Source: Streptomyces erythrochromogenes (GTDB lineage Bacteria; Actinomycetota; Actinomycetes; Streptomycetales; Streptomycetaceae). From it: a stretch of DNA of 64,000 nucleotides. A program made the translations under genes and the position numbers. Shown here piece after piece: positions 8,513 through 15,655 of this stretch; position 1 is the first letter of the stretch; every line of letters starts with the position of its first letter. The stretch spans positions 7,227,501 through 7,291,500 of the forward strand of contig NZ_CP108036.1 of the NCBI RefSeq assembly GCF_036170895.1, in the 5' to 3' direction. The notes under the pieces were generated by a model. The model was given only the letters and a program-made list of their open reading frames with translations. It had not been told where the DNA came from and did not search any database.

Positions 8513-8560
8513 GCATAGCTATGCCACCCATCGTAAATCTATTGATCAATGGTGGGTGGC
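8513..8560. repeat. AT-rich intergenic block with nested dyads
   Basis: It contains a 12-bp palindrome GCATAGCTATGC (8513-8524), a second dyad GCCACCC (8523-8529) with GGGTGGC (8554-8560), and the palindrome ATTGATCAAT (8541-8550) inside the loop of that dyad. It lies between the threonine aldolase stop and the transglutaminase-fold gene, and the inner palindrome overlaps the proposed -35 element. It could be a terminator, an operator, or both. Confidence 0.5.
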
Positions 8561-8571
8561 AAGCCTATGCT
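8542..8571 (+). promoter_or_regulatory. Probable promoter giving a leaderless transcript
   Basis: TTGATC (8542-8547), 18-bp spacer, TATGCT (8566-8571). The expected start of transcription falls on or next to ATG 8579, and no Shine-Dalgarno precedes this ATG. A leaderless mRNA is therefore likely. Confidence 0.6.
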
Positions 8572-8578
8572 CCGGACC

Positions 8579-9178
8579 ATGCAGCTGATCCGGCAAAACC
8601 CTGACGTCTTCGCGTACTTGGCCTCGGACGAAGCCATAGACCACTGGCATCCCCTCGTGCAGGAAACCGCGGACGCCCTCTGGTCCACCACCGGCGATGC
8701 ATACTCATACGCCGAAGCGGCATTCGAGTTCGTTCGCGACACCGTCCCGCACTCGGCCGACTCCGGGGACCCGCGGGTCTCCTGGCGCGCCTCCGACGTA
8801 CTGGACACGCGCAACGGCATCTGCCACGCCAAGTCCCACGCCCTCGTCGCCCTGCTGCGCGCCCAGGGGATCCCGGCCGGGCTGTGCTACCAGCGCCTCG
8901 CCGACGACGACGGCTCGAACCCCCTCGTCCACGGACTGATCGCCCTGCGCCTGCCCGGCGGGGACCGCTGGAGCCGGCTCGACCCGCGCGGCAACAAGCC
9001 CGGGGTGGACGCGCGGTTCGATCTCGCCGAAGAGCGCCTGGCCTTCCCCGTCCGGCCGGAGCTGGGCGAGGCCGACTACCCCGGGCTGCACGCGGCCCCG
9101 CACCCGGCCGTGCTCACGGCCCTCCGCGAATCCGCCGACCGGCAGGAGCTGTGGCGGAGGCTGCCGACCGAGCTCTAG
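8579..9178 (+). CDS. Transglutaminase-like domain protein
   Basis: This 199-aa protein has the transglutaminase/cysteine-protease fold. The nucleophilic Cys is in NGICHAKSHALVALLRAQGIPA (about residues 80-101), followed by the Tyr-containing CYQRL strand, the His in LVHGLIAL and the Asp in SRLDPRGNK, completing a Cys-His-Asp triad. There is no signal peptide, so it is cytoplasmic, and its substrate is unknown. ATG 8579 was chosen over two earlier in-frame ATG codons (8549, 8567) because family members begin close to this point and a good promoter places the transcript start there. It follows the threonine aldolase gene but has its own promoter. Confidence 0.88.
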   Translation: MQLIRQNPDVFAYLASDEAIDHWHPLVQETADALWSTTGDAYSYAEAAFEFVRDTVPHSADSGDPRVSWRASDVLDTRNGICHAKSHALVALLRAQGIPAGLCYQRLADDDGSNPLVHGLIALRLPGGDRWSRLDPRGNKPGVDARFDLAEERLAFPVRPELGEADYPGLHAAPHPAVLTALRESADRQELWRRLPTEL

Positions 9179-9466
9179 GGGCTGATGGGAAACCTTCTTG
9201 TCAGACCTCTTGGTCGGCTTGGCATATGCATGGCTACTTACCTACCTACCGGCTACCGGAACCCCTCGAACCGGAAGGCCCCGTGCGTACCCGTACGCAG
9301 GTGCAGGCCGTCCGGCAGCCCCTGGAAGGCCTCGTACGAGCAGAGGGCGGCGAGCGGGTACGCCACGACGGGCTGTCAAGCCACGAGATGCAGGGGCGTG
9401 ACGGGCGGCGAGGGGCGGGGCGTACTGGAGATGTCCATTCCGCTCTCTCGCCGGAGGAGAACCGCC

Positions 9467-9871
9467 ATGACCCACCCCTTTCGAACGCGCCGCCTGGTCC
9501 TGTTCGCGGCCGCGGGCGCCCTGGCCGCCGGAGCCGTGGTGGTGCCGACGACCGCATTCGCCGCCACCCCGGCCGCCCCGCACGCGGTCCTGACGGACGG
9601 CGGGAGCGGTGACCGGAGCGGTGACTCCACCCTGCTGTGGACCTCGCCCAGCGGCGACGGCCGCATCAAGATCGGCCCCGATAAGGACCGGTCGGGCAAG
9701 GGGAGCGACGGCACGTGGAAGAAGGGTGACAAGTGGGGCAAGAAGCGCCCGGGCAAGGGCGGCTCCGACGACGGGGTGCACGTCCCGAAGGACCCGGAGT
9801 GGCAGTGCATCACCGCCCCTTGCGGTCCGCCCCGCACCACCACGGAGGACGGCCGGACCCATCCCGGCTGA
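9467..9871 (+). CDS. Small secreted protein of unknown function
   Basis: This 134-aa protein begins with a basic n-region (THPFRTRRL), a hydrophobic core of about 18 residues and a likely cleavage site after TAFA, residues about 30-33. The mature part is short, hydrophilic and rich in Gly, Asp and Lys (KGDKWGKKRPGKGG), and ends with a two-cysteine segment (WQCITAPCGPP) that could form one disulfide. I do not recognise a domain. ATG 9467 follows GGAGGAG by about 7 nt. It is convergent with the acyltransferase gene and shares a bidirectional hairpin terminator with it. The 288 bp before it contain short TACC-type repeats and no other gene. Confidence 0.7.
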   Translation: MTHPFRTRRLVLFAAAGALAAGAVVVPTTAFAATPAAPHAVLTDGGSGDRSGDSTLLWTSPSGDGRIKIGPDKDRSGKGSDGTWKKGDKWGKKRPGKGGSDDGVHVPKDPEWQCITAPCGPPRTTTEDGRTHPG

Positions 9872-9876
9872 GCCGT

Positions 9877-9904
9877 GGCTCCGCTCCCCTTCGGGGGCGG
9901 AGCC
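9877..9904. terminator. Bidirectional GC hairpin with TTCG loop
   Basis: The stem GGCTCCG-CT-CCCC (9877-9889) pairs with GGGGCGGAGCC (9894-9904), with a 2-nt bulge and a TTCG tetraloop. It lies 6 bp after the secreted-protein stop and 22 bp before the convergent acyltransferase stop, so it can serve both. Confidence 0.75.
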
Positions 9905-9926
9905 GCACCATGCTGCGGGGAGGGGC

Positions 9927-10649
9927 TCAGCCCGCTTCGCGCACCTGGGCCGCGGTCGGCGCCGTACCGCCCAGGTGGGCCGGCAGCCACCAGGAGTCCT
10001 CGGCGCCCCGCGGCTTCTCCGGGTAGGCGCGCTGGGCCGCGTCCAGCAGCTCCTGCACACGCTCGCGCAGCCGCCGCGTGATCGCCCCGGCGTACTGGTC
10101 GGTGGGAGCCTCGATCGGCTCGCCCACCCGCATCGTCACGGGGATGTGGCTGCGCTTGAGGTTCTTCGGACGGCCCTTGGTCCACAGCCGCTGCGTGCCC
10201 CACAGCGCCACCGGGATCAGCGGGACGCCGGCCTCCTGCGCCATGCGGGCCGCACCCGACTTGAAGCTCTTCAGGGTGAAGGACTGGGAGATCGTCGCCT
10301 CGGGGAAGACACCGATGATCTCACCGGAACGCAGCGACTCCAGCGCGTGCTGGTACGCCGTCTCACCCTGCTTGCGGTCCACCGGGATGTGCTTCATCGC
10401 GCGCATCAGCGGGCCGGACACCTTGTGCCGGAACACCGACTCCTTCGCCATGAAGCGCACCAGGCGCTTCTGCGGCCGCGCCGTCAGGCCGGCGAAGATG
10501 AAGTCGAGGTATCCGATGTGGTTCGACACCAGGACCGCACCGCCCTTGCGGGGGATGTTCTCGGTGCCCTTCATGTCGATGCGGATGTCGAGCGCGCGGA
10601 ACAGCCCGTGCGCGGCGCCGATCACCGGAGGGTAGACGAGCTCAGCCAT
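9927..10649 (-). CDS. 1-acyl-sn-glycerol-3-phosphate acyltransferase (PlsC-type)
   Basis: This 240-aa membrane-associated acyltransferase transfers an acyl chain to lysophosphatidic acid or a related acceptor in phospholipid synthesis. The catalytic H-x4-D motif is in SNHIGYLD (residues about 41-48). The second block (RFMAKESVFRHKVSGPLM), the FPEAT substrate motif (usual form FPEGT) and the VPLIPVALWG block follow in the expected order. ATG 10649 starts the protein at MAELVYPP; an upstream in-frame start adds 29 residues but lacks family similarity. The neighbours are unrelated, so it is probably transcribed alone, ending at the shared hairpin downstream. Confidence 0.92.
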   Translation of the reverse strand: MAELVYPPVIGAAHGLFRALDIRIDMKGTENIPRKGGAVLVSNHIGYLDFIFAGLTARPQKRLVRFMAKESVFRHKVSGPLMRAMKHIPVDRKQGETAYQHALESLRSGEIIGVFPEATISQSFTLKSFKSGAARMAQEAGVPLIPVALWGTQRLWTKGRPKNLKRSHIPVTMRVGEPIEAPTDQYAGAITRRLRERVQELLDAAQRAYPEKPRGAEDSWWLPAHLGGTAPTAAQVREAG

Positions 10650-10869
10650 GGGGAGACCCGCTTTCTGCCTGGGGAGGTGCTCCCGGCCGGAAGTTACGGA
10701 AGCGTAGGTACGCGACCATTGGGGATGGTGCCCCAAACGAGGGCCGCTGGCCAGTCCAGACGCCCGTGCCCGGGGAGATTCTCGTCACGCCGGGAATGCC
10801 GTGGGCCCGCCGGGTGTCCCATCCACGTACGAGCGTACGACGATCATGTGCGTAGACGAAGGCGATGGT

Positions 10870-11250
10870 GTGACGGGAGTGCGGGTGCTCGGGCGGGAAG
10901 ACGGGCGGGACGACGGGTTCGACGACCGGACCGGCGGCGGGCCGGCGCGCCTGGGCGCCGCGGAGCTGGGTGCGGAGCCGGGGCGCCGGGCCAGCCTGGT
11001 GCAGTTCTCCAGCGCCTTCTGCCAGCCCTGCCGGGCCACGCGGCGGATCCTCGCCGAGGTCGCGGCGATGGTCGAGGGCGTCGCGCACGTCGAGATCGAC
11101 GCCGAGGAGCGGCTCGACCTGGTGCGGGCCCTGGGGATCGAGAAGACCCCGACCGTGCTCGTACTGGACGCCACGGGCCGCATCGTGCGGCGGGCGGCCG
11201 GCATGCCGCGCAAGGTCGACGTGATAGCCGCGCTCGGCGCCGCCGTATGA
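10870..11250 (+). CDS. Thioredoxin family protein (CxxC)
   Basis: This 126-aa thioredoxin-fold protein has the active site CQPC in QFSSAFCQPCRATRRIL (about residues 44-60), then VEIDAEERLDLVRALGIEKTPTVLVLD with the cis-Pro, and the C-terminal strand-helix. It probably acts in disulfide exchange in or at the cytoplasm. The related streptomycete proteins I recall begin with a membrane segment; here the first 25 residues are short, acidic and not hydrophobic, so a membrane anchor appears to be missing. GTG 10870 has GAAGG 7 nt upstream; ATG 10846 is an alternative. The gene is divergent from the acyltransferase and 143 bp before the leader peptide. Confidence 0.82.
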   Translation: MTGVRVLGREDGRDDGFDDRTGGGPARLGAAELGAEPGRRASLVQFSSAFCQPCRATRRILAEVAAMVEGVAHVEIDAEERLDLVRALGIEKTPTVLVLDATGRIVRRAAGMPRKVDVIAALGAAV

Positions 11251-11357
11251 CGAGGGGTGCGACCGAAGGCGGGGGCGGGCCCGGGTCCGGGGGACCGGAC
11301 GCGCCGGTGCTTACGCCCGCACACCGCGTGACGCGCCTGACATCTGCCCGATCCCGC

Positions 11358-11387
11358 TTGACTGGGTCCACGGGAGATCGCCAGGCT
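11358..11387 (+). promoter_or_regulatory. Promoter of the leader peptide / flavin reductase unit
   Basis: TTGACT (11358-11363), 18-bp spacer, CAGGCT (11382-11387). The predicted transcript start is at about 11394, the ATG of the leader peptide, so the peptide would be translated without a leader. Confidence 0.6.
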
Positions 11388-11393
11388 GACGGT

Positions 11394-11474
11394 ATGCGGT
11401 ATGAACTCCTGCTCTACGGACGGTTCCATGTGGACCTCGTCCGCCACGCGAGCGCGCGCTGTCCGGATCACTGA
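11394..11474 (+). CDS. Cysteine-containing attenuator-type leader peptide
   Basis: This 26-aa peptide ends in FHVDLVRHASARCPDH. It fits the pattern of short actinobacterial leader peptides (R/F-x-H-V-D-L-x-R-x-A-S-A-x-C) found upstream of sulfur-assimilation and flavin genes, where ribosome pausing at a late Cys codon is thought to control the downstream gene. Here a single TGT codon lies four codons before the stop. It sits 60 bp upstream of the flavin reductase gene on the same strand, and a good promoter ends 6 nt before its ATG. I see no obvious terminator/antiterminator hairpin between 11475 and 11533, so the mechanism is open. Confidence 0.7.
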   Translation: MRYELLLYGRFHVDLVRHASARCPDH

Positions 11475-11533
11475 ACGCCCCGTCCCTGATCCCGACTGTG
11501 CCCGCGTGTCCTGCGGCAGAAGGCAGAACCCTG

Positions 11534-12073
11534 ATGAGTGCTCCGACGGCCCCGACGGTCCCGACGGCCGCTTCCCCTCTTTCCGGTGCCGGCCGTCCCG
11601 GCTCGCCCGACCTCCTGCGCTCCGTCTTCCGGCAGCACGCCGCCGGGGTCGCCGTGATCACCGCCCAGGACGGCGGCCGGCCGGTGGGCTTCACCGCCAC
11701 CTCGCTGAACTCCGTCTCCGCCGATCCGCCGCTGCTGTCCTTCACGATCGGCACCGGGGCCTCCAGCTGGCCCGCGGTGCGCGACAGCGAGTTCCTCGGC
11801 GTCCACATACTCGGCGAGCACCAGCGGGAGCTGGCCGGCCTGTTCGCGCGGAGCGGAGCCGACCGTTTCGGGCCGGACACCGGCTGGGCCGTCGGCCCGC
11901 ACGGGATTCCGGTGCTGGACGGCGTACTGGCGTGGCTGGTCTGCCGGGTGGTGGCGAGGGTGCCCGCCGGGGAGCACCGTGTGATCATCGCCCAGGCGGT
12001 CGTGGGGGATCCGGCCGGAGAAGGCCGTCCGCTGCTGTACCACCAGGGGCGCTTCAACGCGCTGCGCGACTGA
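11534..12073 (+). CDS. Flavin reductase family protein
   Basis: This 179-aa FMN-binding split-barrel protein (flavin reductase-like / HpaC type) normally reduces FMN or FAD with NAD(P)H to supply a partner monooxygenase. Typical blocks are FRQHAAGVAVITAQDGGRPVGFTATSLNSVSADPPLLSFTI (about residues 31-72), FLGVHILGEHQRELAGLFA and the C-terminal GRPLLYHQGRF. ATG 11534 gives the best fit to the family; AGAAGG is about 10 nt upstream. It follows a cysteine leader peptide, suggesting control by cysteine or sulfur supply. No partner oxygenase is adjacent. It is followed by a hairpin terminator, so it is a single-gene unit. Confidence 0.9.
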   Translation: MSAPTAPTVPTAASPLSGAGRPGSPDLLRSVFRQHAAGVAVITAQDGGRPVGFTATSLNSVSADPPLLSFTIGTGASSWPAVRDSEFLGVHILGEHQRELAGLFARSGADRFGPDTGWAVGPHGIPVLDGVLAWLVCRVVARVPAGEHRVIIAQAVVGDPAGEGRPLLYHQGRFNALRD

Positions 12074-12174
12074 ATCGTCCCTGCTGGGGCGGGCCGGGCC
12101 GCGTTGGGCAGATCACAGTTCGCCGACCTTGCGACTTGGTGGGACCCACGGTGTACTGACGAGTAACATTCCCT

Positions 12175-12195
12175 TCGGGGCGCGGGCCGCCCCGA
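12175..12195 (+). terminator. Hairpin after flavin reductase gene
   Basis: Arms TCGGGGCG (12175-12182) and CGCCCCGA (12188-12195) around a 5-nt loop, about 100 bp after the flavin reductase stop and before the etfB promoter region. An isolated TATGCT (12220-12225) lies further on as a possible etfB -10 element; no convincing -35 goes with it. Confidence 0.5.
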
Positions 12196-12273
12196 TCGGG
12201 ATCCGCCCGACAAGGCGCCTATGCTGCCTGCATAAGGCGGTACACGAAAAGACGATGCGGTAGGAGAGCCGGC

Positions 12274-13062
12274 GTGAGCCTGAGGATCGTTGTCTGTGTG
12301 AAGTACGTGCCCGACGCCACTGGCGACCGGCAGTTCACCGAGGACTTGACCGTCAACCGTGACGACGTCGACGGCCTGCTGTCGGAGCTCGACGAGTACG
12401 CCGTCGAGCAGGCGCTGCAGATCTCCGAGAACTCGGACGACGACGTCGAGATCACCGTTCTGACGGTGGGCCCCGAGGACGCCAAGGACGCGCTGCGCAA
12501 GGCGCTGTCGATGGGCGCCGACAAGGCCATCCACGTCGAGGACGACGACCTGCACGGCACGGACGTCATGGGCACCTCGCTGGTGCTCGCCAAGGCCATC
12601 GAGAAGGCCGGCTACGACCTGGTCATCACGGGCATGGCGTCGACCGACGGCACCATGGGCGTCCTCCCGGCGATCCTGGCCGAGCGCCTGGGCGTCCCGC
12701 AGGCCACCCTGCTCTCCGAGGTCAAGGTCGAGGACGGCACCGTGACCGGCCGCCGTGACGGCGACACCGCCAGCGAGCAGCTGGCGGCCTCCCTCCCCGC
12801 GCTCGTCTCGGTGACGGACCAGTCGGGCGAGGCCCGCTACCCGTCCTTCAAGGGCATCATGGCCGCGAAGAAGAAGCCGGTCGAGTCCTGGGACCTGGAG
12901 GACCTGGAGATCGAGGCCGACGAGGTCGGTCTGGAAGGCTCCTGGACCGCGGTCGACTCCGCGGCGCAGCGCCCGGCCCGCACTGCCGGCACGATCGTCA
13001 AGGACGAGGGCGAGGGCGGCAAGCAGCTGGCCGAGTTCCTGGCCGGCCAGAAGTTCATCTAA
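12274..13062 (+). CDS. etfB: Electron transfer flavoprotein subunit beta
   Basis: This 262-aa EtfB subunit forms with EtfA the soluble AMP/FAD-containing carrier that takes electrons from acyl-CoA dehydrogenases and passes them to the membrane quinone pool. Family marks are the N-terminal IVVCVKYVPDATGD, the DEYAVEQAL helix, VLTVGPEDAKDALRKALSMGADKAIHV (AMP-binding fold), DLVITGMASTDGTMGVLPAILAERLG and the Ser/Gly-rich PSFKGIMAAKKKPVE segment. GTG 12274 follows AGGAGA by 6-7 nt. etfA follows 59 bp downstream on the same strand; the two form an operon closed by a long hairpin. Confidence 0.96.
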   Translation: MSLRIVVCVKYVPDATGDRQFTEDLTVNRDDVDGLLSELDEYAVEQALQISENSDDDVEITVLTVGPEDAKDALRKALSMGADKAIHVEDDDLHGTDVMGTSLVLAKAIEKAGYDLVITGMASTDGTMGVLPAILAERLGVPQATLLSEVKVEDGTVTGRRDGDTASEQLAASLPALVSVTDQSGEARYPSFKGIMAAKKKPVESWDLEDLEIEADEVGLEGSWTAVDSAAQRPARTAGTIVKDEGEGGKQLAEFLAGQKFI

Positions 13063-13121
13063 GAACTTCGGCCACCCCTCAGTAGCCCCCAGACACTTCG
13101 CAATCGCAGGAGAGCAGTCCC

Positions 13122-14084
13122 ATGGCTGAAGTTCTCGTCTACGTCGACCACGTGGACGGCGCCGTCCGCAAGCCCACCCTCGAGCTGCTGACGCTGGCCC
13201 GCCGCATCGGCGAGCCCGTCGCCGTCGCCCTGGGCGCCGGTGCCGACGCCACCGCCGCGGTGCTCGCCGAGCACGGCGCGGTCAAGGTCCTCACTGCCGA
13301 CGCCCCCGAGTTCACCGAGTACCTCGTGGTGCCGAAGGTGGACGCGCTCCAGGCCGCGTACGAGGCCGTGTCCCCGGCCGCCGTGCTCGTCCCGTCCTCC
13401 GCCGAGGGCAAGGAGATCGCCGCCCGCCTGGCCGTGCGCATCGGCTCCGGCATCATCACCGACGCCGTCGACCTGGAGGCGGGTGACGAGGGTCCGGTCG
13501 CGACGCAGTCGGCCTTCGCCGCGTCGTTCACCACCAAGTCCCGCGTCTCCAAGGGCACCCCGGTCATCACCGTGAAGCCGAACTCGGCCCCGGTCGAGGC
13601 CGCTCCGGCCGCCGGCGCCGTCGAGGCGCTGGCCGTCACCTTCGGCGCCCTGGCCACCGGCACCAAGGTCACCGGCCGCACCCCGCGCGAGTCGACCGGC
13701 CGTCCCGAGCTGACCGAGGCCGCGATCGTCGTCTCCGGCGGCCGTGGCGTCAACGGTGCCGAGAACTTCGGCATCATCGAGGAGCTCGCGGACTCCCTCG
13801 GCGCGGCCGTCGGCGCCTCGCGCGCCGCCGTCGACGCCGGCTGGTACCCGCACACCAACCAGGTCGGCCAGACCGGCAAGTCGGTCTCCCCGCAGCTCTA
13901 CATCGCCTCCGGCATCTCCGGCGCGATCCAGCACCGGGCCGGCATGCAGACCTCGAAGACCATCGTGGCCATCAACAAGGACTCCGAGGCCCCGATCTTC
14001 GACCTCGTCGACTACGGCGTGGTCGGCGACCTCTTCGCGGTCGTCCCGCAGCTGACCGAGGAGATCAAGGCGCGCAAGGGCTGA
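13122..14084 (+). CDS. etfA: Electron transfer flavoprotein subunit alpha
   Basis: This 320-aa EtfA subunit carries the FAD. The N-terminal half has the adenine-nucleotide hydrolase-like fold. The C-terminal FAD domain shows the diagnostic [15 protein letters not shown], the redox-tuning region [43 protein letters not shown], and ending [20 protein letters not shown]. Length and motif order match the family fully, with no missing FAD residue visible. A good ribosome site (CAGGAG) precedes ATG 13122. It is the second and last gene of the etf operon. Confidence 0.97.
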   Translation: MAEVLVYVDHVDGAVRKPTLELLTLARRIGEPVAVALGAGADATAAVLAEHGAVKVLTADAPEFTEYLVVPKVDALQAAYEAVSPAAVLVPSSAEGKEIAARLAVRIGSGIITDAVDLEAGDEGPVATQSAFAASFTTKSRVSKGTPVITVKPNSAPVEAAPAAGAVEALAVTFGALATGTKVTGRTPRESTGRPELTEAAIVVSGGRGVNGAENFGIIEELADSLGAAVGASRAAVDAGWYPHTNQVGQTGKSVSPQLYIASGISGAIQHRAGMQTSKTIVAINKDSEAPIFDLVDYGVVGDLFAVVPQLTEEIKARKG

Positions 14085-14121
14085 CCGCCTGACCTGCGCT
14101 TCTCTTCGTAGCATTGCTTCT

Positions 14122-14158
14122 TCGGGGCCGTGTGGTGATTCTCACCGCGCGGCCCCGA
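14122..14158 (+). terminator. Strong etfA terminator
   Basis: A 17-bp stem (14122-14138 with 14142-14158) is closed by the 3-nt loop TTC. Two positions pair only as G-U, which keeps the stem continuous in RNA but not as a perfect DNA dyad. It lies 38 bp after the etfA stop. Confidence 0.8.
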
Positions 14159-14187
14159 GTCGTTTGCCCGGGACGGCCGAGGGACCA

Positions 14188-14216
14188 TTGACGGAGCGGA
14201 ACCCCGTGACTAAATT
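14188..14216 (+). promoter_or_regulatory. Probable promoter of the DUF6986 gene
   Basis: TTGACG (14188-14193), 17-bp spacer, TAAATT (14211-14216). Transcription would start near 14223, just before the TTCCG/CGGAA dyad. Confidence 0.6.
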
Positions 14217-14235
14217 CTGCTATGCGGATCTAAGC

Positions 14236-14250
14236 TTCCGTGAAGCGGAA
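14236..14250. promoter_or_regulatory. TTCCG-N5-CGGAA dyad, probable operator
   Basis: The inverted repeat TTCCGTGAAGCGGAA sits between the predicted transcript start and the ribosome site of the DUF6986 gene, a position suited to repression by blocking. TTCCG/CGGAA half sites are common for IclR-type regulators of small-acid metabolism; the binder here is unknown. Confidence 0.55.
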
Positions 14251-14266
14251 AAGAGGAGAGTGCACG

Positions 14267-15565
14267 ATGGGTCAGCAGGAGAAGGTGGCGACGAGCCTCG
14301 CAGGCGCGGTCAGCGAGGGCATCAGCGCCTCCCTCGCGCCGGTGGACGCGGAGCTCGCGCGCCACTACCCGGGCGACCCCGGCACCCGGCAGCCCATCCA
14401 CACGGTCTACGTGCCCGGTGACGTCTTCGCCGCCGACACCATCCGCTCCTGGGGCGACCAGGCCCTGGCCGCGCTCGACGAGCACGCCCCGGACGCCGCC
14501 ACCTTCGCCAAGGTCCTCGGCATCTCCGACGAGCTGGCCGTACCGGTCTACGACCGCGTCCGGGCCAAGCTCCGGCGCGAGCCCGTCGAGGACCTCCGCG
14601 TCGACTTCGAGGACGGCTTCGGCGTCCGCTCCGACGAGGAGGAGGACCAGGCCGCGGCCCGCGCCGCCCGCCTCGTCTCGGAAGCCTTCTCCAACGGCAC
14701 CAACGCGCCGTACATGGGCATCCGCATGAAGTGCATGGAATCCAACGTCCGCGACCGCGGCATCCGCACCACCGACATCTTCCTCTCCGGTCTGCTGGAG
14801 CACGGCGGCCTGCCCGAGGGCCTGGTCCTGACGCTCCCGAAGGTCACCTACGCCGAGCAGGTCAGCGCCTTCGTCAAGCTGCTGGAGGCCTTCGAGACCA
14901 CCCGCGGCCTGCGCCCGGGCCGGATCGGCTTCGAGATCCAGATCGAGACCAGCCAGTCCATCCTGGCCTCCGACGGCACCGCCACCGTCGCCCGGATGAT
15001 CGAGGCCTCCAAGGGCCGCGCGACCGGCCTGCACTACGGCACCTTCGACTACAGCGCCTGCGTCGGCGTCTCCGCCGCGTACCAGGCCAGCGACCACCCC
15101 GCCGCCGACCACGCGAAGGCGATCATGCAGGTCGCGGCCGCCGGCACCGGCGTACGCGTCTCGGACGGCTCCACCAATGTGCTGCCGATCGGCACCACCG
15201 AGAAGGTCCACGAGGGCTGGAAGCTCCACTACGGCCTGACCCGCCGCGCCCTGGCCCGCGCCTACTACCAGGGCTGGGACATGCACCCGGCGCACCTGCC
15301 GACCCGTTACGCCGCCGTCTTCACCTTCTACCGCGAGGGTCTGGAGGCCGCCGCCGCACGCCTGAAGGCGTACGTGGCCAAGATCGAGGGCGACGTGATG
15401 GACGAGCCCGCGACCGCCAAGGCCCTGGCCGGCTACCTGGTCCGCGGCCTCGACTGCGGCGCGGTGGGCGCCGACGAGGTCACCGCCCTGACCGGCCTGA
15501 CCCGCGCCGAACTCGACGCCTTCGCCATCCCGCGCCGCTCGGCCACCCTGACGGCCACCGCCTGA
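14267..15565 (+). CDS. DUF6986 family citrate lyase/aldolase-like protein
   Basis: This 432-aa protein has the TIM-barrel features of the HpcH/HpaI aldolase - citrate lyase beta family. There is an acidic metal region (VEDLRVDFEDGFG, about residues 112-124), LVLTLPKV, and the FEIQIETSQSIL strand with Glu at the metal/phosphate site, then GLHYGTFDYSACVG and the late GWDMHPAHLPTRYAA block. Likely chemistry is a retro-aldol or Claisen step on a CoA ester or 2-oxo-acid, but the substrate is not known. ATG 14267 has GAGGAGA upstream. It has its own promoter and probable operator and ends at a hairpin shared with the convergent LacI gene. Confidence 0.87.
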   Translation: MGQQEKVATSLAGAVSEGISASLAPVDAELARHYPGDPGTRQPIHTVYVPGDVFAADTIRSWGDQALAALDEHAPDAATFAKVLGISDELAVPVYDRVRAKLRREPVEDLRVDFEDGFGVRSDEEEDQAAARAARLVSEAFSNGTNAPYMGIRMKCMESNVRDRGIRTTDIFLSGLLEHGGLPEGLVLTLPKVTYAEQVSAFVKLLEAFETTRGLRPGRIGFEIQIETSQSILASDGTATVARMIEASKGRATGLHYGTFDYSACVGVSAAYQASDHPAADHAKAIMQVAAAGTGVRVSDGSTNVLPIGTTEKVHEGWKLHYGLTRRALARAYYQGWDMHPAHLPTRYAAVFTFYREGLEAAAARLKAYVAKIEGDVMDEPATAKALAGYLVRGLDCGAVGADEVTALTGLTRAELDAFAIPRRSATLTATA

Positions 15566-15573
15566 CCCGATCG

Positions 15574-15621
15574 CACGGCGGCGGCCCGACCCCGTTCCAC
15601 CGGGGCCGGGCCGCCGCCGTG
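15574..15621. terminator. Long bidirectional GC hairpin
   Basis: The stem is about 21 bp (15574-15594 with 15601-15621) with one mismatch and the 6-nt loop TTCCAC. It lies between the convergent DUF6986 (+) and LacI (-) genes and can end both transcripts. Confidence 0.85.
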
Positions 15622-15655
15622 TCGGTGCCCGGACGGCGCGGGCCCATCCGGTGGG

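Noticed and set aside
9223..9256. TACT/TACC repeats as a CRISPR-like or tandem repeat locus
   Set aside because: Only three or four 4-bp units, no spacers and no cas genes.
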